Shown: positions 26,716-34,339 of the stretch, piece after piece
Numbering within the stretch: position 1 is the stretch's first letter
How the letters are laid out: each line of letters opens with the position of its first letter
From: Pseudomonadota bacterium
GTDB taxonomy: Bacteria; Desulfobacterota; Desulfobulbia; Desulfobulbales; Desulfocapsaceae
NCBI GenBank assembly: GCA_018821985.1
Contig: JAHJKP010000026.1
Location: forward strand, 1 to 64,000
Direction of reading: 5' to 3'
DNA length: 64,000 nt
Made by a program: the position numbers and the translations under genes
Notes under the pieces: model-generated
The model's database searches: none
What the model was told of the DNA's origin: nothing
What the model saw: only the letters and a program-made list of their open reading frames with translations

Positions 26716-27252
26716 ATGCAAGTAAAACGCCTACCACAACTCTCGACAATTTCGATCCTCTTTTTCACTTTGGGTCTGCTGTGTACCAATTCTAAAATTC
26801 TAGCATTAGAAACAGATGACACCAACCGCTGTAGCGCCATTACGCTTGAAAATGCCGCTACAATTTTGGTTGTTTCTCCTAATGATCTTCAAAAAAACCG
26901 CCACGACGTTATGGTTTCTCCTGATGATATCCAGAAAAAAATATATAACAGAACCCCATATATTTGTACCATCAGGTCAAAATCAAATTTTCTGAAATTT
27001 ATCACCTATGTCACCTATGTGTACAACGACACGGGGCAAGCACGTATAGAATTTAACAAGATGCAAAAAGGTTTCGAATCCATCTCCAAAGTGGATCTTA
27101 TACCAGATATCGGTAATGAGACTTTTTGGGCAGGCGACAATCGATTTCAACGAATGGTTTCCATAAAGGGCAATGTTGTAATTGATGTTTTAAGCCCAAA
27201 AGATTTTAAGCTTCAAACACAAGTCATTCGTCTGTTATGGGAAAATTTTTAA
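26716..27252 (+). CDS. AT-rich predicted secreted protein, unknown function
   Basis: 178 residues with a probable signal peptide (LSTISILFFTLGLLCTNS, cleavage near ILA). The mature part has two Cys (NRCSAI and YICTI), an internal near-repeat (VVSPNDLQKN / MVSPDDIQKK) and no recognised domain. Base composition is clearly more AT-rich than neighbouring housekeeping genes and codon use differs, suggesting horizontal acquisition together with the M15 peptidase gene 65 bases upstream. Its start is supported by GACGGAG upstream of the ATG. I cannot assign a function. Confidence 0.65.
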   Translation: MQVKRLPQLSTISILFFTLGLLCTNSKILALETDDTNRCSAITLENAATILVVSPNDLQKNRHDVMVSPDDIQKKIYNRTPYICTIRSKSNFLKFITYVTYVYNDTGQARIEFNKMQKGFESISKVDLIPDIGNETFWAGDNRFQRMVSIKGNVVIDVLSPKDFKLQTQVIRLLWENF

Positions 27253-27547
27253 TACAGAATTAGACATCTTATTCTAACATCAACTGGAAGAGAGCAAGAA
27301 AAGCATCTACCTCAGATTTGCTTGTGGAACGTCCATATTAATGAGGTACGACCAAAATCAAACATGGCCACATAAAGGTGGATAATATCAATAGATTACT
27401 CGAGTAATAAAAATATACTTCAGAATATAATGGTATCCGTTTAGCGTTATATTTTCAGCAGACAGAGATTTTTTTCTTCACTCTCCTCTCCCCCGCCAAA
27501 ACTCCTTCCCGGCACACCAATACCTTTGAAATTTATACATACACGGC

Positions 27548-28690
27548 TTAATCCAAGGTACGGTGATAGCGGGTGAGACCGATGAAGAGAGCAACGACCA
27601 GAAAGACACCGATAGGCCAGAGATTGGGCAAAATCTGCAAGAAACCGTTACCTTTGAGGACAATGCCCCGGACAATGCGCAGGTAATGGGTCAGTGGCAG
27701 CATCTCGCCGATGCGCTGGGCCCAGAGAGGCATGCCACGGAAAGGAAACATGAAGCCTGAGAGCAGGATCGAAGGCAGAAAGAAGAAAAATGCCATCTGC
27801 ACCGCCTGCAGCTGATTACGGGCCAAGGTGGAAAATGTCAGGCCGACGCCGAGATTGGCAGCGATAAACAAGAGCGAGACAACAAGCAGCAGAGCCAGAT
27901 TGCCCATCATCGGTACATGAAAAAGAAAGCGGCCGGCAAGCAGAATGACCCCCATCTGCACATAGCCGACAATAACATAAGGAACGATTTTACCAAACAT
28001 CACCTCCATGGGTTTGACCGGGGTGGAAAGCAGGTTCTCCATGGTGCCGCGTTCCCGTTCCCTGGTAATGGCAAGAGCGGTAATGATAACCAGGGTCATG
28101 GTCAGGACGACACCCATCAGGCCGGGCACAATATTATACTTGGCGATGCCCTCGGGATTAAAACGGGCATGAACAATCATATTCAGGGGGGGTGCGTTGC
28201 GGCGTAAATGACGAAGGGGACCTTCAAGGTCGCGGGTCAGCGCAGCTTCAGCAAGCAAGCGGAAAGCCGCCAGGGCGTTGCTGGTGGCCGAGGGATCAGT
28301 GGCATCAGCGGTGAGCAGCAGAGCTGGACGCTCCCCACGCACCAAGCGGCGGGAAAATCCTTCTGGAATAGTGACTACAAACTGCACATCCCCTTCCTCG
28401 ATAAGCAGATCGGCTTCAGCTTCACTGGCAACGGTCCTGATGATCTGAAAATAGCCGCTATTACGCATGGCGGTAATAATGGAACGGGAAAAAACTGAGT
28501 GGTCGGCTGCCAGAATCACAGTGGGCAGGTGCTTGGGGTCTGAATTAATGGCAAAGCCGAAGACGATCATCTGCATGATAGGAATAGCGATCATCATCGC
28601 AAAGGTAATTCTGTCTCTCCGCATCTGCACAAATTCCTTGCCTATGATGGCACCGAATCGCCGCAGGGAAAAAATATCACCCAGCCTCAT
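27548..28690 (-). CDS. ABC-2 type transporter permease
   Basis: 380-residue ABC-2 permease. One N-terminal membrane helix (ITFAMMIAIPIMQMIVFGFAI) is followed by a large extracytoplasmic domain (about residues 45-180) and then five C-terminal helices (VLTMTLVIITALAITRERE, LALLLVVSLLFIAANLGVG, PSILLSGFMFPF). The ERERGTMENLLSTPV motif is diagnostic of the family. I start at ATG 28690 (MRLGDIFSLRR), two bases from the ATPase stop; the longer open frame overlaps the ATPase gene. With the ATPase and lipoprotein adaptor it should form an exporter of the YbhFSR/drug-efflux type, probably as a homodimer since only one permease gene is present. Confidence 0.92.
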   Translation of the reverse strand: MRLGDIFSLRRFGAIIGKEFVQMRRDRITFAMMIAIPIMQMIVFGFAINSDPKHLPTVILAADHSVFSRSIITAMRNSGYFQIIRTVASEAEADLLIEEGDVQFVVTIPEGFSRRLVRGERPALLLTADATDPSATSNALAAFRLLAEAALTRDLEGPLRHLRRNAPPLNMIVHARFNPEGIAKYNIVPGLMGVVLTMTLVIITALAITRERERGTMENLLSTPVKPMEVMFGKIVPYVIVGYVQMGVILLAGRFLFHVPMMGNLALLLVVSLLFIAANLGVGLTFSTLARNQLQAVQMAFFFFLPSILLSGFMFPFRGMPLWAQRIGEMLPLTHYLRIVRGIVLKGNGFLQILPNLWPIGVFLVVALFIGLTRYHRTLD

Positions 28691-28691
28691 C

Positions 28692-29612
28692 TCATTGCAC
28701 CTCACGGTCCTGCATGAGGCTGATAAAGACCTCTTCAAGATTGGCATTTGTTTTCTGCCAATGGAAGTCCTTATCCATAAAAGGATGCAGCCCCTGTTCC
28801 AGCTTTTCGGCATCGTGGCCGCTGACATGCAAGGTGTTGCCGAAAGGCACCACCTGCTCCACACCCTCAATGGCCTTGAGCCTTGCAGCCAGCAGATGCA
28901 CATTGTCACCCGACACCAGCCAGCTCGTCAGACCAGCTGTGGCAATGACTTCATCAGCGGTTCCCGCCGTCAGTAGATTGCCGTAAGAGAGATAGGCAAG
29001 ACGATGGCACCGCTCTGCTTCATCCATATAATGGGTGCTGATCAGAGAAGTAACCCCCTGCTCGGACAGCCTGTAGATATCATCCCAGAAGTCCCGACGG
29101 GCCTTGGGATCAACGCCGGCGGTCGGCTCATCAAGGAGCAGAAGACGAGGCTGATGGAGCAGACAGGCGGTAAGGGCCAAGCGCTGTTTCCAACCGCCTG
29201 AGAGGGTACCGGCAAGCTGATTAGCGAAACGGGCAAGCCCCATACGCTCGATGCTGTCATGAACCAATGATTTCAGATTTTGCAGGCCGTAAATCCTTCC
29301 CATGAAGCTCAGGTTTTCGAGGACGCTGAGATCCTCGTAAAGACTAAATCGCTGGGACATATAGCCGACGAGTGGCTTGATTTTCTCCGCCTCCTTTTGA
29401 ATATCAAAACCCAGACAGACACCGCTGCCGGAATCAGGCCGCAGCAGGCCGCAGAGCATACGGATAAACGTGGTCTTGCCGCTGCCGTTCGGACCGAGAA
29501 AACCATAGATTTCTCCGGGGCTGACCCGTAATGAGAGTTTGTTGACTACGGTTTTGCCATTAAAAGACTTGGTAATATCCTGGACGTCGATGACCGGCGT
29601 CTCCTCAGCCAT
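28692..29612 (-). CDS. ABC transporter ATP-binding protein
   Basis: 306-residue ATPase of an ABC-2 exporter. Walker A GPNGSGKTT, Q-loop YMSQRFSLYEDLSV, signature LSGGWKQRLAL, Walker B LLLLDEPTAGVDP and the H-loop STHYMDEAERC are all intact. A C-terminal extension of about 80 residues is typical of CcmA/YbhF-type ATPases. The ATG at 29612 (MAEETPVIDVQD) overlaps the end of the adaptor gene by eight bases and is preferred over an upstream start inside that gene. It is the middle gene of a three-gene operon. Confidence 0.94.
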   Translation of the reverse strand: MAEETPVIDVQDITKSFNGKTVVNKLSLRVSPGEIYGFLGPNGSGKTTFIRMLCGLLRPDSGSGVCLGFDIQKEAEKIKPLVGYMSQRFSLYEDLSVLENLSFMGRIYGLQNLKSLVHDSIERMGLARFANQLAGTLSGGWKQRLALTACLLHQPRLLLLDEPTAGVDPKARRDFWDDIYRLSEQGVTSLISTHYMDEAERCHRLAYLSYGNLLTAGTADEVIATAGLTSWLVSGDNVHLLAARLKAIEGVEQVVPFGNTLHVSGHDAEKLEQGLHPFMDKDFHWQKTNANLEEVFISLMQDREVQ

Positions 29613-30639
29613 GGGATACTTCCAGCCTGACATCAACCGGCTGGCCTGGATGCAGCTCAACTGCCTGATCCGGTGCAATTTGTGCTTCAATCATAAACAC
29701 CAGTTTGGTGCGGGCGTCCCGGCTGTAAATAACCGGCGGCGTGTATTCGGCCTGAGGTGAGATATAAGAGATAGTCCCCTGGTAGTTTCTTGCCGCCCCG
29801 TCAAAGGCAACCGATATCTGCCGGCCCGCTGCCAGAGAACCGACCACGGTTTCCGGTACAAAAAAACGAACCTTGATATTGCCCGGCGGCAGAATACTCA
29901 CCACCGGATATCCGGCCGGTACAAATTCCCCTGCCACATAAAAGGTGTCAAAAACATACCCGGCCTCAGGCGCCTTTTGGATTTTCTGTTCCACCCGCCA
30001 GCGGGCCTGCTCCAACCGGTCACCGGCAGCCTTGACATCAGCCCGGGCAGCCAGAATTTCATCGGCACGGGCGCCCAATCCGGCGGTCTTAACTTCGGCA
30101 GTCAACTGGGCTGCCACAGCCTGACTGCTCTCCATTTCCTTGCGTGCCCGGTCAAGTTCTTCCCGCGAAATGGTGTTTTCCTGAAAGAGTTTTTCCCGGC
30201 GCTTAAATTCCCGACTGGCCAGATTAACAGCGGCTTCCGCCTGGGCCAATCTGGCCTTGACCGAAGCAATTTCACTGGGCCGCAACCCTTTACCAAGATC
30301 AGCCAGCTTGTTTTCAGCACGCTGCACGGCCTGCTCCGCCTCAGACAACACCGCCGCTTCACTTTGATGTTCCAGAGTAAACAGGGAAACACCGGCGGCA
30401 ACAGTCGCTCCGCGGCTGACAGACAAGATCTTGAGCTGCCCTGCCAGAGGCGAAGAAATCAACTGATACTCTCCTTCGACATATCCCTGATAGCTATCCT
30501 GAAGATCAGTCGTACACCCGGCCACAACAAACAGAACACAAAACAGCATCCCTGACCATGCCTGGAACAGGTTGTAGCATTGAGCTTTACGGGGACATGG
30601 AGCGGGACGTCCTGCATCATCCATATTGACGTTATTCAT
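29605..30639 (-). CDS. HlyD/MFP-family periplasmic adaptor, probable lipoprotein
   Basis: 344-residue membrane-fusion-type adaptor. A hydrophobic leader (MLFCVLFVVAGC) ends in the lipobox VAGC, so Cys is probably lipidated. A biotinyl-lipoyl half-motif (SSPLAGQLKILSVSRGATVAAG) and a long alpha-helical hairpin (about residues 95-215, heptad-rich: EAEQAVQRAENKLADLGKGL) are followed by the second lipoyl half (APEAGYVFDTFYVAGEFV) and a beta-barrel. It should link the ABC-2 pump to an outer-membrane channel, perhaps TolC-like, not encoded here. First gene of the three-gene export operon. The charged 25-residue stretch before the leader may mean a later start. Confidence 0.88.
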   Translation of the reverse strand: MNNVNMDDAGRPAPCPRKAQCYNLFQAWSGMLFCVLFVVAGCTTDLQDSYQGYVEGEYQLISSPLAGQLKILSVSRGATVAAGVSLFTLEHQSEAAVLSEAEQAVQRAENKLADLGKGLRPSEIASVKARLAQAEAAVNLASREFKRREKLFQENTISREELDRARKEMESSQAVAAQLTAEVKTAGLGARADEILAARADVKAAGDRLEQARWRVEQKIQKAPEAGYVFDTFYVAGEFVPAGYPVVSILPPGNIKVRFFVPETVVGSLAAGRQISVAFDGAARNYQGTISYISPQAEYTPPVIYSRDARTKLVFMIEAQIAPDQAVELHPGQPVDVRLEVSHG

Positions 30640-31003
30640 TATTCACCATAAGCGGGGAAGTAACTTAATAAGTTCTGCCATGCCTTATGAAAATCTCAGT
30701 GTATTCTTTTACACAGGTTGCATCTCGGCAATGGCTTACTAGCGTGCCTTTTAACATAATGAAAACAGAGAGCATATTTCAGAACGGTGTCCGTTCCTCA
30801 ACCACCATTAAGAAAGTATAAAGAAAAAAAGATAGGGATATCAATATAATTATGCAAAAGCAGATAATATGATGGGATCAGGCCTGTTTCAAAAGCACCG
30901 GCCCTCTCTTGCCTCAAACGGTACCATCCTATAGTAGGAATCTCAACAAACCGACCTTGTCCTCTGAATTCCTCTTCCATGTTGGATTCTGTGCAATAAC
31001 GTA
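30640..31003. other. Intergenic region upstream of the export operon
   Basis: Should hold the promoter of the minus-strand adaptor-ATPase-permease operon; no confident boxes. A minus-strand reading of about 60 codons (ATG 30980 to 30798, beginning MEEEFRGQGRFVEIPTIGWY) follows directly after thpR, but its amino-acid make-up is ordinary for chance sequence and it has no good ribosome-binding site, so I leave it uncalled. Confidence 0.4.
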
Positions 31004-31555
31004 TCAATTCCTTGACGGCAGGATCAAAGAGCAGGTGGACTCGACTTGGTGAATAGCTCGATCACTGGTCAGAACACTGGAATAGAGGTGAAACGCATCC
31101 ACCCTGAATTCGGAACTCACAAAGGACATATTAGCGGCCAGATAACGGTCAACCTTGGCGACCGGTGTATCCCGGAGGCGAGCAAGAGTCACATGCGGGA
31201 AAAATTTTCTCCCTTCCGGCTCCAGGCCCAGACGAACAAGGACCGACTCCACCCTGTCTCGCAGGAGAACAATGGAATCAACGGGCTCAACGCCCGCCCA
31301 CAGGACATGCGGCTGCCTGCGAGGCGGGAAAAAACCGAGTCCAGCAAGCCGCATGGTAAAAGCAAAGCTCTTTATATCGGCAAGCTCCTCCCTTATATCC
31401 TGGAAAAGTCCATCATCCACCTCACCGATAAAACGCAAAGTGAGATGAATCTGCTCATCATTCACCCAGCGCGCACCGGGCAAACCGGAACAGATCCCTG
31501 CCAGTTCCCGTTTTACAGCCTGCGGCAAATCAATAGCCACAAAAAGCCTATGCAT
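31004..31555 (-). CDS. thpR: RNA 2',3'-cyclic phosphodiesterase ThpR
   Basis: About 183 residues of the 2H phosphoesterase (LigT-like) family, which hydrolyses RNA 2',3'-cyclic phosphate ends. Both catalytic HxTx motifs are present: HLTL in the N-terminal half (residues 37-40) and HVTL in FFPHVTLARL in the second half. It opens MHRLFVAIDLP as usual. I chose ATG 31555 because GGAGG lies seven bases upstream, rather than the GTG two codons earlier. It stands alone on the minus strand. Confidence 0.93.
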   Translation of the reverse strand: MHRLFVAIDLPQAVKRELAGICSGLPGARWVNDEQIHLTLRFIGEVDDGLFQDIREELADIKSFAFTMRLAGLGFFPPRRQPHVLWAGVEPVDSIVLLRDRVESVLVRLGLEPEGRKFFPHVTLARLRDTPVAKVDRYLAANMSFVSSEFRVDAFHLYSSVLTSDRAIHQVESTCSLILPSRN

Positions 31556-32045
31556 GGTCACACCTCCAACCGAAGTCCCTTATTGCTACAAAATTAGACC
31601 ATCGCAGGATAAAAAAACCATTGCGTAAACGTACTTCTCTTGTCATCGATGGCCAAATTCCTGTACCAATGCCTCTCTCGTGCTGACCAACAAAAACAAT
31701 CTTCACTGTCGATCAGAAGATAGCATACTCACTATAATCAAAATGAGCCCCCCATAACAAGAGAACAAGCTAAAAAAATCAGCACCTTCCTTGACACAAT
31801 TGAGACAAAAGTGATAGACCTCTCAAATAAACAGTACATGATCGGGAACAGATCGGGAACATTTTGTGTTGAGAATAAACAGCCCTACCCTTGGTGTCCT
31901 TATGCACCATAACAACATCCCCCGATAATCTTCCTGACTGAAATCATGCAGATGGCAAATACAACCGCTTGAATTCAAAAAAAGTATTTTTTCCATTCTG
32001 CCTGAAAGCTCCTACCATCTTTTACCCTCAGAAACAGTAAGAAAA
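31556..32045. other. Divergent intergenic region between thpR and a PilZ gene
   Basis: 490 bases with no supported gene. A TTGACA box occurs near 31790 with only a weak -10 candidate downstream. An 11-base tandem duplication, GATCGGGAACA twice at 31840-31861, lies nearby and could be an operator or chance slippage. The region probably drives the PilZ gene starting at 32046. Confidence 0.4.
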
Positions 32046-32921
32046 ATGACCCGTGCCTTCACGTCAGAAACAGATACTACTGAGTTTATGAAAGATTATA
32101 ACATCATCACCGATGCCAATCGTATCCAGCGCCACCTCCAGACCGCCCTACTGGAAGAGGAAGTCGTGGAAGTGCAGATGCAGGACCGCTCCCGCACCTT
32201 TTTCAGCCATATGGTTGATGAACTGCCACCTCTGGAGGAATTCACGGAAGAAGACGGCTCCGTCATTCTGCAGGAACCTGAATACCAGGAGGGGTCCTAC
32301 CTGCAGCGACGGGAGTTGCTGCTCATTGCGCCCATGGAACCGGTCAATGGCAACGGACTCATCCGGCGCAGCCAACAGGTCTTCTTCCGCTTTCCTATTG
32401 GCACCAATTCACTGGAATGCACGAGCCGATTCCTGGCAATCCAGACCGTCCGTGGCAACCCATTCATCGCCCTGGAATTTCCCACATCCTGCCAGGAACT
32501 GACTCAGCGACGCTACTACCGGAGCAAACTGCTGATAGAAAATTTATCCAAGGTCATCGTGCACCTGCCCGACAAGGAAGTCGCCATCTGCTCCTTACTG
32601 GACATCGGGGTCAACGGTCTGGCCTTCGAGAACCCATGGCCGCCGCCCCGTCTCTCCCTCGGTATGCACGTCAGTATCCAGCTCGAAATACCCGATTTTC
32701 CCAGCTACCGTCTGTCCGGTGTGGTACGCACCCTTATCAACTGCCGCAAGAAGAAGGACTGCCACGCCGTCAGTTGCCGCTGCGGCATCCAGTTCAGCGT
32801 AGAGGACATACAAGTGGCAAATCAGCCGGAAAGGGCTGTGGCCGCCATCCAGCGGGGCCACCTGCGCATACTGAGGGAACGAGCCGACGAGGCAGGCATA
32901 GAGCTGATGCTGCCGCTATGA
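32046..32921 (+). CDS. PilZ-domain protein with YcgR-like N-terminal domain
   Basis: 291 residues, predicted cytoplasmic c-di-GMP receptor. The N-terminal half (to about 150) resembles the PilZN/YcgR domain (EVQMQDRSRTFFSHMVDELP, QQVFFRFPIGTNS). The C-terminal PilZ domain starts with QRRYYRSK, giving the RxxxR arginines, and has DIGVNGLAF in place of the usual D/NxSxxG, with Gly instead of Ser. YcgR-type proteins brake flagella or control surface behaviour. It heads a plus-strand signalling block with two GGDEF proteins. The start is uncertain because no strong ribosome-binding site is seen; ATG 32088 is an alternative. Confidence 0.8.
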   Translation: MTRAFTSETDTTEFMKDYNIITDANRIQRHLQTALLEEEVVEVQMQDRSRTFFSHMVDELPPLEEFTEEDGSVILQEPEYQEGSYLQRRELLLIAPMEPVNGNGLIRRSQQVFFRFPIGTNSLECTSRFLAIQTVRGNPFIALEFPTSCQELTQRRYYRSKLLIENLSKVIVHLPDKEVAICSLLDIGVNGLAFENPWPPPRLSLGMHVSIQLEIPDFPSYRLSGVVRTLINCRKKKDCHAVSCRCGIQFSVEDIQVANQPERAVAAIQRGHLRILRERADEAGIELMLPL

Positions 32922-33196
32922 ACAACGACACCCCTTGTGTCCCTTGACTTCAGCAAATCTTTCCACTAGGAAAAAACAGAGCGTCATTCATAATATTTTT
33001 CTTCAACGGGAGAGGATAGATTTCCCTCAACCTTTGAGCGGCAATGTTTTCTCCTGACCCCGCCCCTTATAACTTTTTTGCCTCGCTTCAATTTGAGAAA
33101 CTGCGGCAGTTGAACAATTCATCTTACCAACCTGTCAATCTCATTTGACGTTAGTCCCCTCACTCTTGAAGAAAAACTGCCCCAAGGCGGCCAGAC

Positions 33197-33661
33197 ATGA
33201 AAAACACAGACCATACGCTTATTGAGCAGCTTAAAATTTCCAAACGTGAAATAGAACGTCGGAAAGAATATTTTGGCCTGACCCAGACAGAAAGCCAAAC
33301 GCTTATCTCACTCAAAGAGCTTATCAGTGATCATATAGAGGAAATCGTCGAAGAATTTTACACGAAAATCACCCCTTTCGATGAGATGGATCGCGTTATT
33401 GGGGATGCAGAAACGCTCCGGCGGCTCAAGAATTATCAACGCACGTACATATTGAGCCTTTTCGATGGTCAATACGATGAAGATTATGTCCACTCCAGAC
33501 TGCGAGTGGGAGTCGTCCATAAGCGCATAGGGGTAGAACCTAAATTCTATGTATCTGCGGTCTACAACTTAAGTTCAATATTACGCAACATCATGATATC
33601 ACAAAACAAGAATAATTGGACATCATGTAAGTCAAGCCTAGCGGCGCAATTGAGAAAATAA
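33197..33661 (+). CDS. Protoglobin-type heme sensor domain, 5' part of a frameshifted globin-GGDEF gene
   Basis: 154 residues matching the sensor globin of globin-coupled regulators: ERRKEYFGLTQTESQTL, IEEIVEEFYTKI, RLKNYQRTYILSLFDGQYDEDYVHSRLRVG, with VVHKRIGVEPKFYVSAVYNL carrying the proximal heme His (in VGVVHKRIGV). It binds heme and senses O2 or redox state. The frame ends at TAA 33659-33661. The conserved linker to the output domain is found in another frame just before the next gene, so this and 33664-34308 probably descend from one gene. If the break is real, a heme domain without output would be made. Confidence 0.8.
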   Translation: MKNTDHTLIEQLKISKREIERRKEYFGLTQTESQTLISLKELISDHIEEIVEEFYTKITPFDEMDRVIGDAETLRRLKNYQRTYILSLFDGQYDEDYVHSRLRVGVVHKRIGVEPKFYVSAVYNLSSILRNIMISQNKNNWTSCKSSLAAQLRK

Positions 33662-33663
33662 TC

Positions 33664-34308
33664 ATGTTCGATCTCTCTTTCACCTTTGACACCTATATCC
33701 ATAGTATCATGGACGAGGTCAGGAGGAGCAAGGAAGAACTGGAGAGCTATACGGAATCTCTCGAAGAAGTGATCTCGGAACGGACAAAATTATTAAGGGA
33801 ACAGGCGCGTCTTGACGGACTGACCAACTTATTAAATCAACACTCATTTTATAGCGAATTGAAAAAGGAGCTGTTACGAGGTCAGAGGAGAAATCACTCC
33901 ACGGTTTTGATATACTTTGACCTGGATAATTTTAAAAAATTAAATGATTCCCAGGGGCATAAACGTGGCGATGAGATACTTGTTGCCGTGGCCAATGCCA
34001 TGCAAAGTACCATTAGAGAGAGTGAAATTGCAGCCAGGTACGGCGGAGATGAATTTTGTGTGATATTGCCGGAAAGCTCCATACAGGCAGCGGAGCAACT
34101 GTGCCAGAGGTTATGTGAGGCGATTAAGAAATCAACTGAAGGATCTGGTATTTCATGCAGCATGGGGATCGCCATATCCACAGCAGAGAACCATTATGAT
34201 GCGAATTTACTGGTCAAAAAAGCTGACAAGGCAATGTATGCAGCAAAAAAAGAACCAGGATTTACAATAAAGGTAGCAGATGAACATATGGAGATACCCT
34301 CCCCATAA
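33664..34308 (+). CDS. GGDEF diguanylate cyclase domain, 3' part of the split globin-coupled gene
   Basis: 214 residues. The start FDLSFTFDTYIHSIMDEVRR is the helix that normally continues the globin domain, followed by a coiled coil (SKEELESYTESLEEVISERT) and a complete GGDEF domain: DGLTNLLNQHSF, DLDNFKKLNDSQGH and RYGGDEF. The product makes c-di-GMP from two GTP. The inhibitory-site motif RxxD is degenerate (RESE). The frame stays open upstream to 33631 and reads AIEKII before MFDLSF, in continuity with the globin. ATG 33664 lies two bases after the globin stop, so coupled translation as two chains cannot be excluded. No ribosome-binding site better than GAGAAAA is seen. Confidence 0.82.
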   Translation: MFDLSFTFDTYIHSIMDEVRRSKEELESYTESLEEVISERTKLLREQARLDGLTNLLNQHSFYSELKKELLRGQRRNHSTVLIYFDLDNFKKLNDSQGHKRGDEILVAVANAMQSTIRESEIAARYGGDEFCVILPESSIQAAEQLCQRLCEAIKKSTEGSGISCSMGIAISTAENHYDANLLVKKADKAMYAAKKEPGFTIKVADEHMEIPSP

Positions 34309-34339
34309 TTCAAAAGAACAGAGAGAGAGAGAGCAGAAA

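Noticed and set aside
26640-26716. Integron attC site between the M15 peptidase and secreted-protein genes
   Set aside because: Only the short GTTAGAC core is present; I could not find a matching inverse core or the imperfect stem, so the motif alone is not evidence.
30798-31007. 69-codon minus-strand open frame after thpR
   Set aside because: No credible ribosome-binding site, ordinary random composition and no known family.
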